From the NCBI GenBank assembly GCA_030704615.1, contig CM060734.1, forward strand, positions 57,366,042-57,430,041: a stretch of 64,000 nt of DNA. The letters are read 5' to 3'. The translations under genes and the position numbers were made by a program. The notes beneath the pieces are model-generated. The model was not told the DNA's origin. It saw only the letters and a list, made by a program, of their open reading frames with translations, and searched no databases. Shown piece after piece: positions 11,809 to 23,807 of the stretch (position 1 is its first letter; every line of letters starts with the position of its first letter). The DNA is from Takakia lepidozioides. Its lineage: Eukaryota > Streptophyta > Takakiopsida > Takakiales > Takakiaceae.

Positions 11809-11994
11809 TTGTCAGTGGTCATGGAAGGCAATAACCTTGTAGTGTCATCAATTAGAAAATACAAACAGTCTCGGAAACATGCAAAAATGATAGATGTCAA
11901 ATTCTGTCATGAATCATTTTATATGCTGGTACCTTTGGATGTTGTAACAAATCTGCTCACAAACAAACATACAATTTCAGATTGTTACATGTGA
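11809..11994 (+). pseudogene. Possible Ty1/copia RNase H remnant
   Basis: A 61-residue open frame holds NNLVVSSIRKYKQSRKHAKM, then IDVKF and VVTNLLTNK. This loosely resembles the end of copia RNase H, where a HIDV(K/R)-H-F core is followed by (V)ADLLTK. The catalytic residues of RNase H are not visible and nothing else copia-like surrounds it. Treat it as a weak hint only. Confidence 0.25.
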
Positions 11995-14900
11995 TTACCT
12001 GTCCTAAAAATAACAAACATTTCGAAGAAGTATTTCATACTAGGGTTGTTCCCCTAGCCCATGTACACTTATGGAGGATCAAATTGTATCATAAGCATAC
12101 AGCCTTCATGTTTTGATCCACACAGCGGGACATAAAAAAGGTGTTGCTTGTGCGATCATGTGCGCTTTGCTCCAGGATCCAAACTTTTTGTTCAGTCTCC
12201 AGTTCTTGAGACCTTCATTTGCTTTCTACTCGTCTTGCTTGTTTTGACTTTTGAGCTCTGTGAGGTTTAATCGTCATCTGTGCTAGAAACTGTTTGTTGG
12301 AGTAGCTCATACATATCAATTCTCATTACCCGTAGTTGCTCTGTATCATTCAATTGCTGTCTTTGCAAACAACTTTCATAGCTGTTGTTGTCGAGTCAAA
12401 GTTTTCCTCAAATGTCAATTGATTTTTAGACATTGTAAACAAGCGCAAATAAAGACACTGACAAGGAAGACCATCACTCTAGGCCATTGTTCTAATGCAA
12501 ATAGAGACGTCAGAGAATGCATTTGCATGATGTCTCCAAAAAGAGACACCACCTAGGCCAAATAGATGTCCAAGATGTATTCATGTATCATCATGTATTC
12601 CAACTGACCCTTACAAATCCGTACTAAGTCTTTTGTTAGTAGAAGACCTAAAACTTGTATGTACACAAGATTTTCTAAATATTATGACAAAATACCAAGA
12701 TTTGAAAAGGAGATACAAACATGCAAAATCATTGGTGGTGAAATGTGTCATTCAAATTGGCTCCTCACCATCTACTTCACTTTTACAGAAATTTGGATTA
12801 CCAATTATAATGGAGGTATACATTGCTTCTATTGAAAAATAGACAAAAAAATGGAAAAAAAAAACCATATTGGTCATCAAATTTCAGCACTAGTGGAAGT
12901 TGGGAATCCACTATGCACAGTTTAGAGACTGATATCGTGGTTATGAAGGCACTCAAATTGTTATGTACGGACCCATCTATCCCTTTGGAGAAACTGGATT
13001 TTGGAGAGGTGGAACTCATATATCTTCTGTGGATTGATGGATGGGGAAGATGGACGGTTTGAGCTTCTTGTTGATGTTTACTAACCTCTTGTTGATGTTG
13101 GTGTTGATGAAGATGTAGATATAGTTTTCGATTGAGAAAAATGTCAAAGACAAAGAATGCAATCAATTGAAATAGAGCCAACGCCCTAAGCGCCAAACAT
13201 TAGCATTTGCTTATGTTGTAGGTGCATGTGACTAAAGCTTGACCGGAAATATCCGTCAATATGACGATATGATGTTTCCCGATGATTTAATTTCCTATCC
13301 AAAGAAACTTAAATAATAACCAGAGACTAACCGCGCCCTCCCCCCAGGTAGCCATTTGAATCGATGTCTTGTCATATGATTTTTCAAACCCCAGTTTGAC
13401 GAATTCAAGACGAATGTATCCCCAAAGGGATCCTTTTGTCGAAGCCACCAGTACAGAAGGCAGCTGCTGATAATAAAGCCCTAACAAGATTGCCGTGTAG
13501 CACGACGCAAGGTCGACCTCCACTATTTGTGTTCCGCGTTTTATTATTCAGAAAAACTAAACCATATTGACAGACATACCCTTTGTTTGATGTGGAAAAA
13601 AACCCGACATCACTTACTTAAATTTAAGGTATGTCAAAGAAGAGATAAAAATGAACTAAAAATAAAAATAAAAATAATGATCCTACGCCAATAAAACAAA
13701 TTATTATACGGAGAAAAGCCCAAGAACCTACAGAATTTGGAGATAAAAGTACATCATCTCGATATCAAAGTAGTCAAATTACAGAAAAGCCTACATGAAC
13801 AACATGAGGTAGGGTGCAGGACCCACCCCTACGCATTAGGATAAGCTTGGCTTTAAAATGTTAGTTGATATATATGCATTCATTTAGGACTTTTAAATTT
13901 GACTTTGTGTAGACAACAGTGTAAAAGAGTAGTTTTCTTAGGATCATTTTGTCTCCACATTTTATTGGTCACTCATAGGATTTATGGCTGTTTGATTGGA
14001 CCATTTCTGCAAGAGCTTTGTTGGGGCAAAGAAGACATGATCCAAAAGTTCGAGATGTGCATAAAACCAGTTTTCAATTACTAACATCACTTAAAGATTA
14101 CCCTTACCCATCGCCAAGTACACGGAGGAGAACCCTCATCGAAAGCTAGAGATTGGTGAGTCTGCCCTTCATTTAATGTGTGGTCATCATGGAGCAATTT
14201 TCACTGTTGATTAACATGACAATGATCGTTGTTGTTTGCTACGATGAAGATATCAAGATGTGTGTTTCTTGAAGTTGATTGAAGTCCATGATGGTCTAAT
14301 TTTTTGGAATTCGATGCTACATGTTTTTATAGCATTATGTACAGACCCGAAGAACAATGGTTATTTCAGGGCATTAACTTGGGAAAGACATCAACCATTG
14401 CCGATATATCTTAGTCCTTGTCATTGACGTGTAAGTAGTTTACATTCAAGTAATTTTGATTTGATGACTATCTTGTCTTTTCATACTTTGGATTGTTATT
14501 TCTAGCTATGTCAATGTTTTTCTTATGGTTAAATAGATTATAATGGTTTATTTCTGACTTAGTTACCTTGTATCGAGTGGCTTCTTCATGTGATATGTTA
14601 TAATAGTTGTCTAACATATATACGTCATTGGCTATGTAGATCCCATTGGAGCTTAGTCATCATTGACAAAGATAAGGGATGCTTACTACACTTGAATTTT
14701 TTGAAAATTTGCAGACACGGGTAGAAAATAGAAATGTACATTTGAATTCTTGGTCCCCTTTGTCATGGCTTTAGTGAAGGTACTCAGGAATGGGTGGAAT
14801 TCATGACTTACCAATGGATATCACCAAAATGTCCCCCAACAGCCTTTCAATTGGGAGTGTGGTTTTTCTGTGATGAGCTTTATATAATGGTTTTTTCAAG

Positions 14901-15135
14901 ATTGGTTGAAAAGTCTACTACATAGTCCTCCAGATAAAGTTATACCATATACTGCAAATCGGTTTTCGTTGAAGCTCGCTTACTCTAAACGTTTACTATC
15001 TTTGTAAGTGGATATTAGATACAACAGATAAACAAAAGCATGTGTTCCTAGAGAATCATGAGCTTTATAAAACAAAATATGTCCATATGGATGATGTTTA
15101 CGTTGTATATTCTAAATGTCATAATAGATAATTGA
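11995..15135. other. AT-rich intergenic DNA, nothing recognised
   Basis: Several short open frames (12633-12842, 12798-13196 minus, 13287-13523 minus, 13899-14084) have no motif that I recognise. Composition is uniformly AT-rich. Confidence 0.45.
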
Positions 15136-15138
15136 CAA

Positions 15139-15495
15139 ATGGTCATATCAGCCTTGTAAATGGGCAATTCTAGCATCATGTACAATTGTCAATTTGAGCC
15201 TCTAAAATAGCCAACTTCAACTTCCACAATGGTCAATTCAAACCTTCCCCTTAGGCAATTCTAGCTTGTGAAATGGTCAACTCCAACTTTCAAAATGGTC
15301 AATGTCAATCTCTCATTTAGGGAATTCTAGCTTGTATCTTATACAATGGTCAATTCCAGTCTTTGAAATTGGCAATTGTAGCTTGTACAATGGTCAATTT
15401 GAGCCTTTCAGATGGACAATTCTAGATTGTACTATGATTAATTCCAGCCCTTGAATTTGGCAATTCCAGCTTGCAATTCTACTCAAATGGGCAAT
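15139..15495 (+). repeat. Degenerate minisatellite, ~45-50-bp unit
   Basis: About seven imperfect units of the form TGGTCAATTCCAGCCTTTGA followed by AA-TGGGCAATTCTAGCTTGTACAA. TGGTCAA and GGCAATTCTAGCTTGTA-like segments alternate through the block. No coding potential. Confidence 0.75.
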
Positions 15496-15852
15496 TTCCC
15501 CAATTGAACCATTTAAACTTATAATTATAATTTAAATGAGGGAACAATATATTTCTCAAAGTTAATAATGTACATCTAGAGGATTAAATGGTTTATTGAG
15601 CCCTTGAAATGGACAATTTTAGGGATCCACAATGGTCCAAAATCCTGAACCCTAAAGCCTAAACCAACAATTTGAACATAAACAACAGAATTCAGCTTAA
15701 AAGCTTTTAAAATTTTGGACTATTTAGCTTCATATAAAACACATATATACATGATGTACAATGGCTCAACCATAAAGTTGTAACAAATTACATTACTAAA
15801 GTATAATGTCATTGTGAATATACCAAGAAATCATTCATGGACTCTTATTTCA

Positions 15853-16050
15853 ATCTACTTAACCCCTAAAGGACGAGCCCGTTTTTGGTGGGCCCATTCC
15901 AAAACGGAATATGCTCTCATGTTTGAGGGCATATCTGACATTTGACAAACATCCAAGGGGATGAACTGTATGAAAGTAATCCTACGTACTTCAGGAACCT
16001 ATTGTAAAAGTTTCAATTGATTTACCGTGTCATTACGAAGATTATAACAA
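15853..16050 (+). mobile_element. TIR element end related to 3088-3996
   Basis: CTTAACCCCTAAAGGACGAG at about 15853 is the same terminus as the element at 3088. The next ~190 bases align with it by eye (GATGAA-CGT, then AATTG(A/C)-GATTT, then ATTATAACAAAA near 16036-16050). No inverted right terminus was found within the next 1.3 kb, so the element is either longer or truncated. Confidence 0.45.
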
Positions 16051-16735
16051 AAATGCAAGCTGTAAATTTTTACCGTGCTCTAGTTTTGGAGTGAAAAAAT
16101 GGTTTGACCAAGCAATTGGCCTGACAAAATGAATTTTCATTGATACAACATACCCAGATTCTAATTGTGTGGCATGTACAACACCTTTGGGCCAAATTTC
16201 CAAAACCAAATTCCAAAACCACATGAGGGTTGCTTTGTATGGGAAAATTGGTGGGTCAAAAAGACCATCCCTTACAATTGACCCCAAATCTGCCTCAAAT
16301 GTGTCCAAATTCTCATCACAAGATGAATTCCTCTGGTCATATTGTTCCTTGTTTGGAAACTCGCTACCACAAAAAATTTGGAAGCATTCTAACATATCTA
16401 CATGCATAGATGAATTTTCTAATCTATCTACATGCAAAATGAATTTACATTGGTACATCCAACCATATCTTGCCACGTCGGTATCTTGCCAAGACATCCT
16501 GACACAATGTCTATTTAACGTGGTTTTGTCCTTGAAATTAGCTTCACCGACAGACCAGTCGATCTTTTTCCCAACCACCTACAGCCTTACCGATCGATCT
16601 GCCAATATTTTTCCTAGAACTGAATACCAAACCTATGCTTTTTCAGACTTCCTTGTGATATGCACAAAAATGTTCCAATCTTCGTCTTTGGTTTGTTCTT
16701 GTCAAGTATGTCACCCTCCTCCATCTTCAAGCTAA
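16042..16735. other. Antiparallel long open frames, not recognised
   Basis: A minus-strand frame (16578-16042, 178 residues) and a plus-strand frame (16169-16735, 188 residues) overlap almost completely. Neither shows a family motif that I know. The block lies directly inside the TIR element end at 15853, so either could be a remnant of an element-encoded protein. The minus frame has more charged and aromatic residues (MSWQDTDVARYGWMYQCKF) and is the slightly better coding candidate. At most one is real. Confidence 0.2.
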
Positions 16736-16739
16736 TGCG

Positions 16740-17650
16740 TGCAAAAACAATGAAGTATTAGTGGGGTCAGGATGAGCACACTAGCTAATAATCATGAGAA
16801 TAAAATTACTTAACAATGAGGCGAGTAAGTTGAAGGCAATTTACAAGCTCTGGGTGGTCATTGATGATGAAACTGACCATGCTACAACAAAAAGAGAACA
16901 AAAAACAGATCCAAATATCGCTGCTTTGCCACTTAAAGATGCAAGGTGATATTTGTACACGAAAACCCTAATGTGTATATATATATATGACCATTTCTGG
17001 AGATCTTGGCCGTCCAAATATGGAAAAATGGAATCAAGAGGGATGGTGCCATTGGCCCCATCGTGGGATAGACCAGGGAGGGACCATAGTGGGGTCAGAA
17101 AAGTTCCACAACTTCTCCTCGTCTCTGTTACCTGTTTTTGGATACTTTCCTGTTGTCACGTTGGCAATTTCATGTCAAAGTCACTCCAAACTATCAAAGG
17201 TTCACTCAACCAGCTAACTTGCAGAATTCATAATGAAAATTGAGGGCCGATTCTGATAAGAGGGAAAAACAGGGTGAAATGTGTTGAAGAAGGTGCCTTG
17301 ATTAACAGTGCCTGATTTGATCAATTGTGTCGCTGCTGCTGTGGCTTCCAGTTGACCATCTATCCATGTAGGTTTCTTGTACCTATTCTTTCACAGCGAA
17401 TCATAGGTAATCTGGAGCATGAAATTCGGCCCTCTTGGATGAATCTGGACCCACACTCTATCCCTGCTCCTTCAACTATCCATGCCTCTGCACAAATCAT
17501 GCATACATCCTCGCCTTGCTTCTAGCAGCTAACAATGACAGCCTAGAATTGTTCCAGCAAACTCCCCAACCCTACTTATCACACTAGTTCCTATGCTCAA
17601 TTGCATCTGCTACTCTCTATAATCCAACAAGCGTTCACCTTCTTGCCTCG
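16740..17650. other. Intergenic, with a faint relative of the 21.4-kb module
   Basis: Around 17265-17310 AAAACAGGGTGAAATGTGTT and GAAGAAGGTGCC resemble the 5' module of the acidic gene seen at 21416, 38271 and 41681. Otherwise only short open frames without motifs. Confidence 0.35.
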
Positions 17651-17714
17651 ATTGTCCCACCATTGACTGGGTTAGAAAAGTATTCATTCCACAGCGTATC
17701 CTCGTCATTTGCCC

Positions 17715-19168
17715 CTAAGTCTCCAAAGCCTCCATCCCGTGCCCTTGCTGTGCATACCCTGCAATCATCACACTCCACGACACCACATGTCGTTCAGCCA
17801 TACTGTCGAACACTCCCTTTGCATCCTCAATGCACCCACATTTGGCATACATGTCCACCAGGACAGTGTTTAGAATGACATCAGGTGCAATTCCAGATTT
17901 GATGATGTCACCATGGATCTCTTTGCCCTTTTCTAGGGCTGCCAGGCTTGCACAAGCATTGCAAACACACACAAACGTGATCTGGTTACACTTCACCCCT
18001 GCCCCCATCATAGGTCTCCAAAGCCTCCATCCCGTACCCCTGCTGTGCATACCCTGCAAGCATCGCGTTCCACGACACCACATCTCGTTCAGCCAGAGTG
18101 TGGAATACTCCCTTCGCATCCTGAATGCACCCACATTTGGCAAACTTGTCAGTTTAGGATGACATCTGGTACAATTCCAGCTTTGACGATGTCAGCATGG
18201 ACCTCTTTCCCATTTTCCAGGGCTCCCAGGCTTGCACACGCATTGCAAACACCAACAAAGGTGATGTGGTTGGGCTTCACCGGCCCTTCGCGCAACATTT
18301 GCTCATAGGTCTCCAAAGCATTCCTACCACACCCATGTTAAATCCTGCCAACATTATATTCAACAATTGAGGCATTCCGTTGAACACTAGGTGTGCATTC
18401 ATGATGCTCTTGCACTTAACATACATGTTCACAAGGGTGTTGAGGAGAAAAACACTTGGCGTGAATCCACTTTGGATAATGTGAGTGTGCACCTGCTTTC
18501 CAGCTTCTAGACCCTTCATTTTGACGCACTTACGCAAGAGATAGACATACATATCTGAATCTGTTGAAATGCTCCTTGGTTTAAAGGTTGTAGAGCCTCT
18601 TTTCAGTATGCCTGCCTCACAAAGCATCTTCACATGCCCAGAAGAGCCAAAAGAGCCATTATGGACTCCCTCTCTTGATCCTCTTTTAGAAGCTGTGGTC
18701 ATGGTTGAGGTGCCTGATTTAAATCAGGGCTGCCAGGCCTGCAATGCACACAAACATGATGTGGCCGGGCTGAACCCCTTCCCCCATCATTTGCTCATAG
18801 GTCTCCAAAGCCTCCATCCCATGTCCCTGCTGTGCATACCCTGCAAGCATCGCACTCCACGACACCACATCTCGTTCAGCCATAGTGTTGAACACTCCCT
18901 TTGCATCCTCGATGCACCCACATTTTGCATACATGTCCACTAGGGTATTGTTCAAAATGACAGTTGGTACAATTCCAGCTCTGAAGGTGTCACCATGGAC
19001 CTCCTTCCCCGTTTCCAGAGCTGCCAGGGCAGTGTTTAGAATGACATTAGGTACAATTCCAGCTTTGATGATATCCCCATGCACCTCTTTGCCCTTCTCA
19101 AGGGCTGCTAGGCTTGCACAAGCATTGCAATGCACACATGGGACAAAGTAGAACAACAAGAAACCCAC
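17715..19168 (-). pseudogene. PPR (PLS-class) pseudogene debris
   Basis: Minus-strand fragments carry pentatricopeptide repeats typical of land-plant organellar RNA-editing or processing factors. Signatures include VDMYAKCGCIEDAKGVF, ERDVVSWSAMLAGYAQQGHG, NACASLAALEKGKEVHGDII and, near 18585-18500, LRKCVKMKGLEAGKQVHTHI, which looks like the first repeats of such a protein. The fragments lie in at least three frames with stops between them (17715-18143, 18277-18702, 18719-19168). The order is odd: repeat units that look internal (18719-19168) lie 5' of the N-terminal-looking unit, so two PPR copies are fused or shuffled. No DYW or E domain is seen. The part up to 18867 belongs to the duplicated segment A. 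Confidence 0.8.
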
Positions 19169-19190
19169 ATCATAGAGGAGAGAGAGGTTC

Positions 19191-21461
19191 TCACCTTATC
19201 ACGACCTTTGACAAACACAAAAATGGGGTGGTTGGTGTCAAGAGGGCGAGGTCGGATTCGGCTGCCACCAGAACAACAGGATTGGATGCAAGCATACGTT
19301 TTCTTGACAGAGGAGCTTCCTCCTCTTCTTGGCCTACCACTTCGGGCATCAGCTCCTGCTCCTTCAAAGGATTCTCCTTATGTGTGATAAGTGCATGTGC
19401 CTCATCCCAAACTTGTCTCTCTGATAATAATGCTTTGCTTGGACATTCAGCAATTGATTCATACCTGCTCTCGGACTGGGGCCAGACATACACACATCAG
19501 AAAGGAAGACAAATGATATGCCACCAACTGTAACCCTTGGCCATAATACATTAAGGGCGTACTCCCTGCAGGATGCCTTTCTGGAGCTATTGTAAGGCTT
19601 TGAACCGCAATATATAAAACCAGGTCAAGAGTGCTGAATTGCTTACAACAATCCCAAAAAAAGGAACGCATGAGTAAGAGAGAGAGAGAGAGTAGACCCT
19701 GGCTGAAACAGACAAGCCAGAAAGAGCAGAGAAGACTGCATACCTCTCTATGGGACAACTGCTGATCCATGCTTGGGTCAACTGGGAGAGATGAACTCTC
19801 TGCACACATGGAGGCCATCATTTGCTGGCGACTGAGGGTTTTTCCCTGTAACAACATACCTTCTTGGAAGCTCAAAGTTTCAGCATGCATCTTATCTCCC
19901 ACTGTCCTCTCAAGATGAGACTCTACCACCGTCTCCAATATCTTCCCATTTAGGCTCTCTGTGTGCTCAATATATTTGTAAACTTATCTAGTTTCAAAGC
20001 CTCTGAGAGTGCTGCCCCATTTTCTGGTTGCAGTCCCCTTATTTGCTCTGGATCTATGCTTAAGGTCTGCACATGAGCCTCAACCTCCTTTCCCAGAGCT
20101 GATGAATGGTCAAAGTGTATTGATGCAGCCATCGCCTCTTCTTTGTGGAGCATGGATACCATATCATGTATATCTGATGAATTCTCCATTGATTTTTCTT
20201 CGTTTTCTGCAGATGTAACTTCCTCCATTCCTGTAGCTTTCACTTTTAGGAATGCCTCCTGCACTCTTACACACTAACCATTCATAACTTCTCCATGTTG
20301 GCCCCAGGTCTGCAATACATCCTCTTCGTTGTCTTGCTGCCAGGAAACCTTTGCTTTCTCAAAAATATCAGTCATAGTCCCCATGACTGTAGGGTTGGAG
20401 TTTGCTACTGTTCCTTCTCTTGGACTGTTGAGTGAACTTTCCTTCATCAAAGGGGCAATTTGATATGTCGATGCTACCGGGGTGCTGGGTAAAAGCTCAG
20501 ACTGTATTGTGTGTATCTCAAGCTGAGGTGCCTTTGTGTCCATTTCACTCGGTGATAGTGCAGGTGTAACTCCATCTGCTCCTGCTGAGACAATCTCAGA
20601 CTCTTTGAGGTTCAATAGCAAGCCCTCTCTCTTAGATGCATTTCCCTTCTGTGATTTGGATTGTGAAGGATGTGGCTCTTCGGCAGTTGCAATATAAGCA
20701 ATGTCGTCCTCCATCTTATCAAGCAGACATTGTGAATTCCCTGCCTGTTGGAATATTGCTCGCTCCAATATGGGGAAAAGATCATGCTCTCCCTCAGCAG
20801 GTCCATCTTCCACGAACATTGTGCACTCAACCCTCATAGCATCACCTTGATGCTCTTCAGTTTTGAAATAGAGGGATCTATCATCCATCCTCTCCACTAT
20901 AGACTGTGTCTCCGAATCTAGGACCTCTGCACAAGCAGTCAGTTGGGGTCTGCCTCCTCTCTCTACCACATTTTCCTCTGTCAAACATTTGTCCCCTTCA
21001 ACCTCAAGCTTCTCTTGTTCAGATACTTCTTCCATACTTACCAACTCAATAACTAATTCAGACGTCATTCCCTGCTCATTAACAGCAGCCTCCTCTACTT
21101 TGTGAATGCCGTCTTGTTCCTTGACAGTATCTCCCTCTGGCTCCCTCAAAACAGAGTACATTTGTCTAGCAAAGTGAGCATGCTAATTACCATCTAATAT
21201 CTCTTTCTTGGAAATCCCTTCCAGCTCCATGGCTGCAGACTCCCCTTCCTCAGAAATTTTGGCCTTCTTAAGAACACCCACCTCAGTACTTTTGGTGTTC
21301 TCTGTAAGATCTATCTGGTCCACCTTAGAAACACATGGGTTGCTCTTCACAGTTGCCTCCTCCTCCATACACTTTAAGCCACCGTCCGCAATCCCTCCCA
21401 CTTCACTTGTGAGAGGGCAAAACAGGCTGAAATAGGTCAAAGAAGAAGGTGCCCTCACCAC
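19191..21461 (-). pseudogene. Unrecognised acidic multi-exon gene, copy A, interrupted
   Basis: Read on the minus strand, one frame runs from 21461 to 19950 interrupted only by a TAG at 21183-21185 and another at 20274-20276. It is very rich in Glu, Asp, Ser and Met (for example VIELVSMEEVSEQEKLEVEG and TEENVVERGGRPQLTACAEV) and has no domain I know. Near 19965 the frame shifts to a coding-like stretch (ESLNGKILETVVESHLERTV) that ends at a good donor (HRE/GTATGC, ~19741). A further exon-like stretch at 19470-19191 (RYESIAECPSKALLSERQVW ... LSRKRMLASNPVVLV) ends at AAG/GTGAGA. Copy B reads AAG where A has the first TAG. Probably a decaying nuclear-type protein gene; function unknown. Confidence 0.5.
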
Positions 21462-21650
21462 ATTGTCCTTGAGCTTGTGTCATGACTTGACCGACCATCA
21501 ACCCAAAAGGACCTCTTGTGTGTGCTGCTTGTGTCTGTAGTCAGGTAATGTCGGATTGGTCTGTGAGATCGAACCACCACGGTGCAGCTGAGTAGGCAGA
21601 GATTGAAACACGGCCTGCTAAGACCAAGCTAACTCTCCCAAGAACGGCGA
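21412..21650 (-). repeat. Repeated 5' module of the acidic gene, copy A
   Basis: The block starting AAAACAGGCTGAAATAGGTC and running through GTGCCCTCACCACATTGTCC and AACCACCACGGTGCAGCTGA recurs at 41677-41900 (within duplication B). It also occurs, more diverged, at 38271-38505 immediately beside the chromovirus LTR, with a faint relative at 17.27 kb. Confidence 0.7.
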
Positions 21651-21726
21651 GCTCGCAAGAATGTTGCGAGCTTCTCCTCGTCTCATCTCCTCCTCTTCTC
21701 CTCCTTCCTGCATCATTTGCTCAACG

Positions 21727-22484
21727 CGTTGTAGTGAATTGTTCAATTAATATCAGCACATTTCACTACGTGGTGCTAGAAATAGTGAAAAGTGGCAAAT
21801 AGTGAAATTCATAGTAAATTACCGACGGTGCTGAAAACCGTAGTGTGTTGTAGTGCCTCGTTGTGTCTATCATTGCCCCTTCCTGCATGCTCAAGAATAG
21901 GTTTGCAAAGCCTCTATCCCACGTCCCTGCATATCCTGCGATCGTTGCGTTCCATGCTCTAGGCTTGTGGATACTAAGAAAACATATGGTGTGGCGGGAG
22001 ACAAAAAAAACCCAAAAGGAGGCCAAGTCCTAGCCCTCTGTTGACGGCTGGCACATTAATGGGCAACCCTATAAGCAACTTTTTGAAAAATTTTAACCTT
22101 CTGCTCTTTGATCATTGATGAATGATCTTATCCAATGGATGAATACATTCGTGTATGTGCCTTCAAAATGACACGTGTAGTGATGCAGTCGTATAATTAG
22201 AGCTCTGAAACCATATTCAGTCATGAAGTCATATGATTCTAGGAAAATTCATCCACGTGTAGTCCTCCATATGACGCGAGTCATATAAACCATCCCTGTC
22301 ATCATGGTCAACAATGTTTGACCAATGCTCCCTACCTTTCCGGAGTCATGTAGTGATATCCATTACTACAGAGTGATAAAACTATGACTGCAACGCATTT
22401 CAGCGTTCTGTAGTCGTGTACCTAATGCCGTTTTTATGACTCCGCAAAAGCCGTAGTCCTAAAAACACTCATCTCTTGTAGTGA
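21727..22484. mobile_element. CACTA-like subterminal sequences with a PPR-like scrap
   Basis: Several TGTAGTG/CACTAC termini occur here: CACTACGTGGTGCTAG at 21767, TGTGTTGTAGTG ending near 21855, and ATCTCTTGTAGTG ending near 22484. Between them are short repeats (GACTGCAAC, AAAGCCGTAGTCC) as in CACTA subterminal regions. The minus frame 22026-21766 reads AWNATIAGYAGTWDRGFANL, like a PPR repeat. The whole block is repeated in copy B at 42458-43213. No transposase is present. Confidence 0.35.
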
Positions 22485-22570
22485 TTCATTTCAGTGCTGA
22501 TTTCAAATAATCCCAAGAATGACTCAAAATCCTCCCATAAGTTGTACTCAGGGTATTGTTGCCTATGCAT

Positions 22571-23807
22571 TCACTCCCCATGATCAGTTTTCCGCGGAGT
22601 GGTATCCAGAACTTCAGTTTGTTTCAGCAACATCTTCATAAGCGGGGGGCAATTTGAAATCACCCCCATGGCTTCACACAGCTCGTCCAAATCAAATGTG
22701 GGTTGAGGCACAGTCGCCGGATCCTTGTGATCTCCGGACGACTTTCCTCTTTCCGTATTATTTCTTTCATTAGTTGTTGTCTCTTCCCTCTCCTCCACTG
22801 CACGTTTTTCCAACTCACTTAGTCCCATTGTCTCTTCTGCTTCTCTCTCTAGCATAGATCTTGTAAATACAGGCATGAGAAGATGAGTACACGGCTACCT
22901 GTCCGAAGGGGCACTGAGCTTCGATTCCCACCCAGACACACAGTGAGATGTGTTGAAGCGATGCTTGTGCAGCAGGGACACTCCTTCCCCCAAGAAAGCC
23001 CACAGTTCCTCTTCATCCTTGAGCCAAAAAGTCACATGCACGATGTTGCGTACCACATTTTCCTTCACCAACAGCGTATGGACAGAGATATGCCTTGGTT
23101 GCTTCGGCCTTGTAGAGACCTATTGTTTCACGCCGAAAACACACCTCCGGAAAGATCAACACATCACTGGGACAAAAAATGAATTCAGAGTCGGGAATAC
23201 CAGTGATGAGCTCTTCCCAAGTGGGATCTCGGGTAGGGGCTGGCGGAACTCGAGGCCAAGTTAAATTAGCAAGCAGAATTGATGTACTTCATTTAACCAG
23301 TTCCCACAATAGTAGAGGGCTCGGCTTGTCAGGAGGCAAGAAGTTCTCAAGCTCTCCACCCAATTCTCGACTCACAGAGAATTGTGGTATGCCCAAGACA
23401 GCCCAACTAAGTTTCTCACCACTCTCCAACTGCTCCTTGGCACTAGCAAGGGGAATCTGTCTGGAATGAAGCTTGAGGAGAAGGCGCGCAGCGTAGGCTC
23501 CTTGAAGAGACTCGCGAATGCGCCGGCTCTGCTCCCTCTGCTCCGCTTTAGTGTATATGGGCTTGCAAGCTTCTTTGCGTGCAGTTTCCTCAAAGGTCTT
23601 GGCCCATAACTCTGAGGGCGTGTCCAGCGGAAGCTCAGGCCGTGGAATAGGTTCTCCCTCCGGATAATCGACAAACACCAGCTGCTCAGGCAACAGGTTG
23701 CATGCAAGCTTACAAATGTAGCGAGATTCCAACGCCTGGGTCTGTCTCAAGCGCGGGACCTCAAATTGATCAAGCTAAAACCAACCACACTCAGAACTGG
23801 AAGCCAT
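22571..23807 (-). pseudogene. Unrecognised ORF set (LDQFEVPRL family), copy A
   Basis: On the minus strand an open frame from 23807 (ATGGCTTCC) hits TAG at 23775-23777, then continues LDQFEVPRLRQTQALESRYI ... LPEQLVFVDYPEGEPIP ... LELGGELENFLPP-like text to a TGA at 23289-23291. The same frame stays open beyond this TGA (TWEELITGIPDSEFIFCPSD, VLIFPEVCFRRETIGLYKAE). In A it is then broken by an indel near 23080, which copy B does not have. A last frame, 22876-22571 (FTRSMLEREAEETMGLSELE ... DLDELCEAMGVISNCP), is charged and Glu-rich. I recognise no domain. A gag-like or host protein of unknown type is possible. The shared TGA in both copies means the lesion, or an unrecognised intron, predates the duplication. 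Confidence 0.45.

Noticed and set aside
22917-22950. tRNA-like box B (CTTCGATTCCCAC)
   Set aside because: No box A at the right distance and no cloverleaf; the copy in duplication B differs without compensation.
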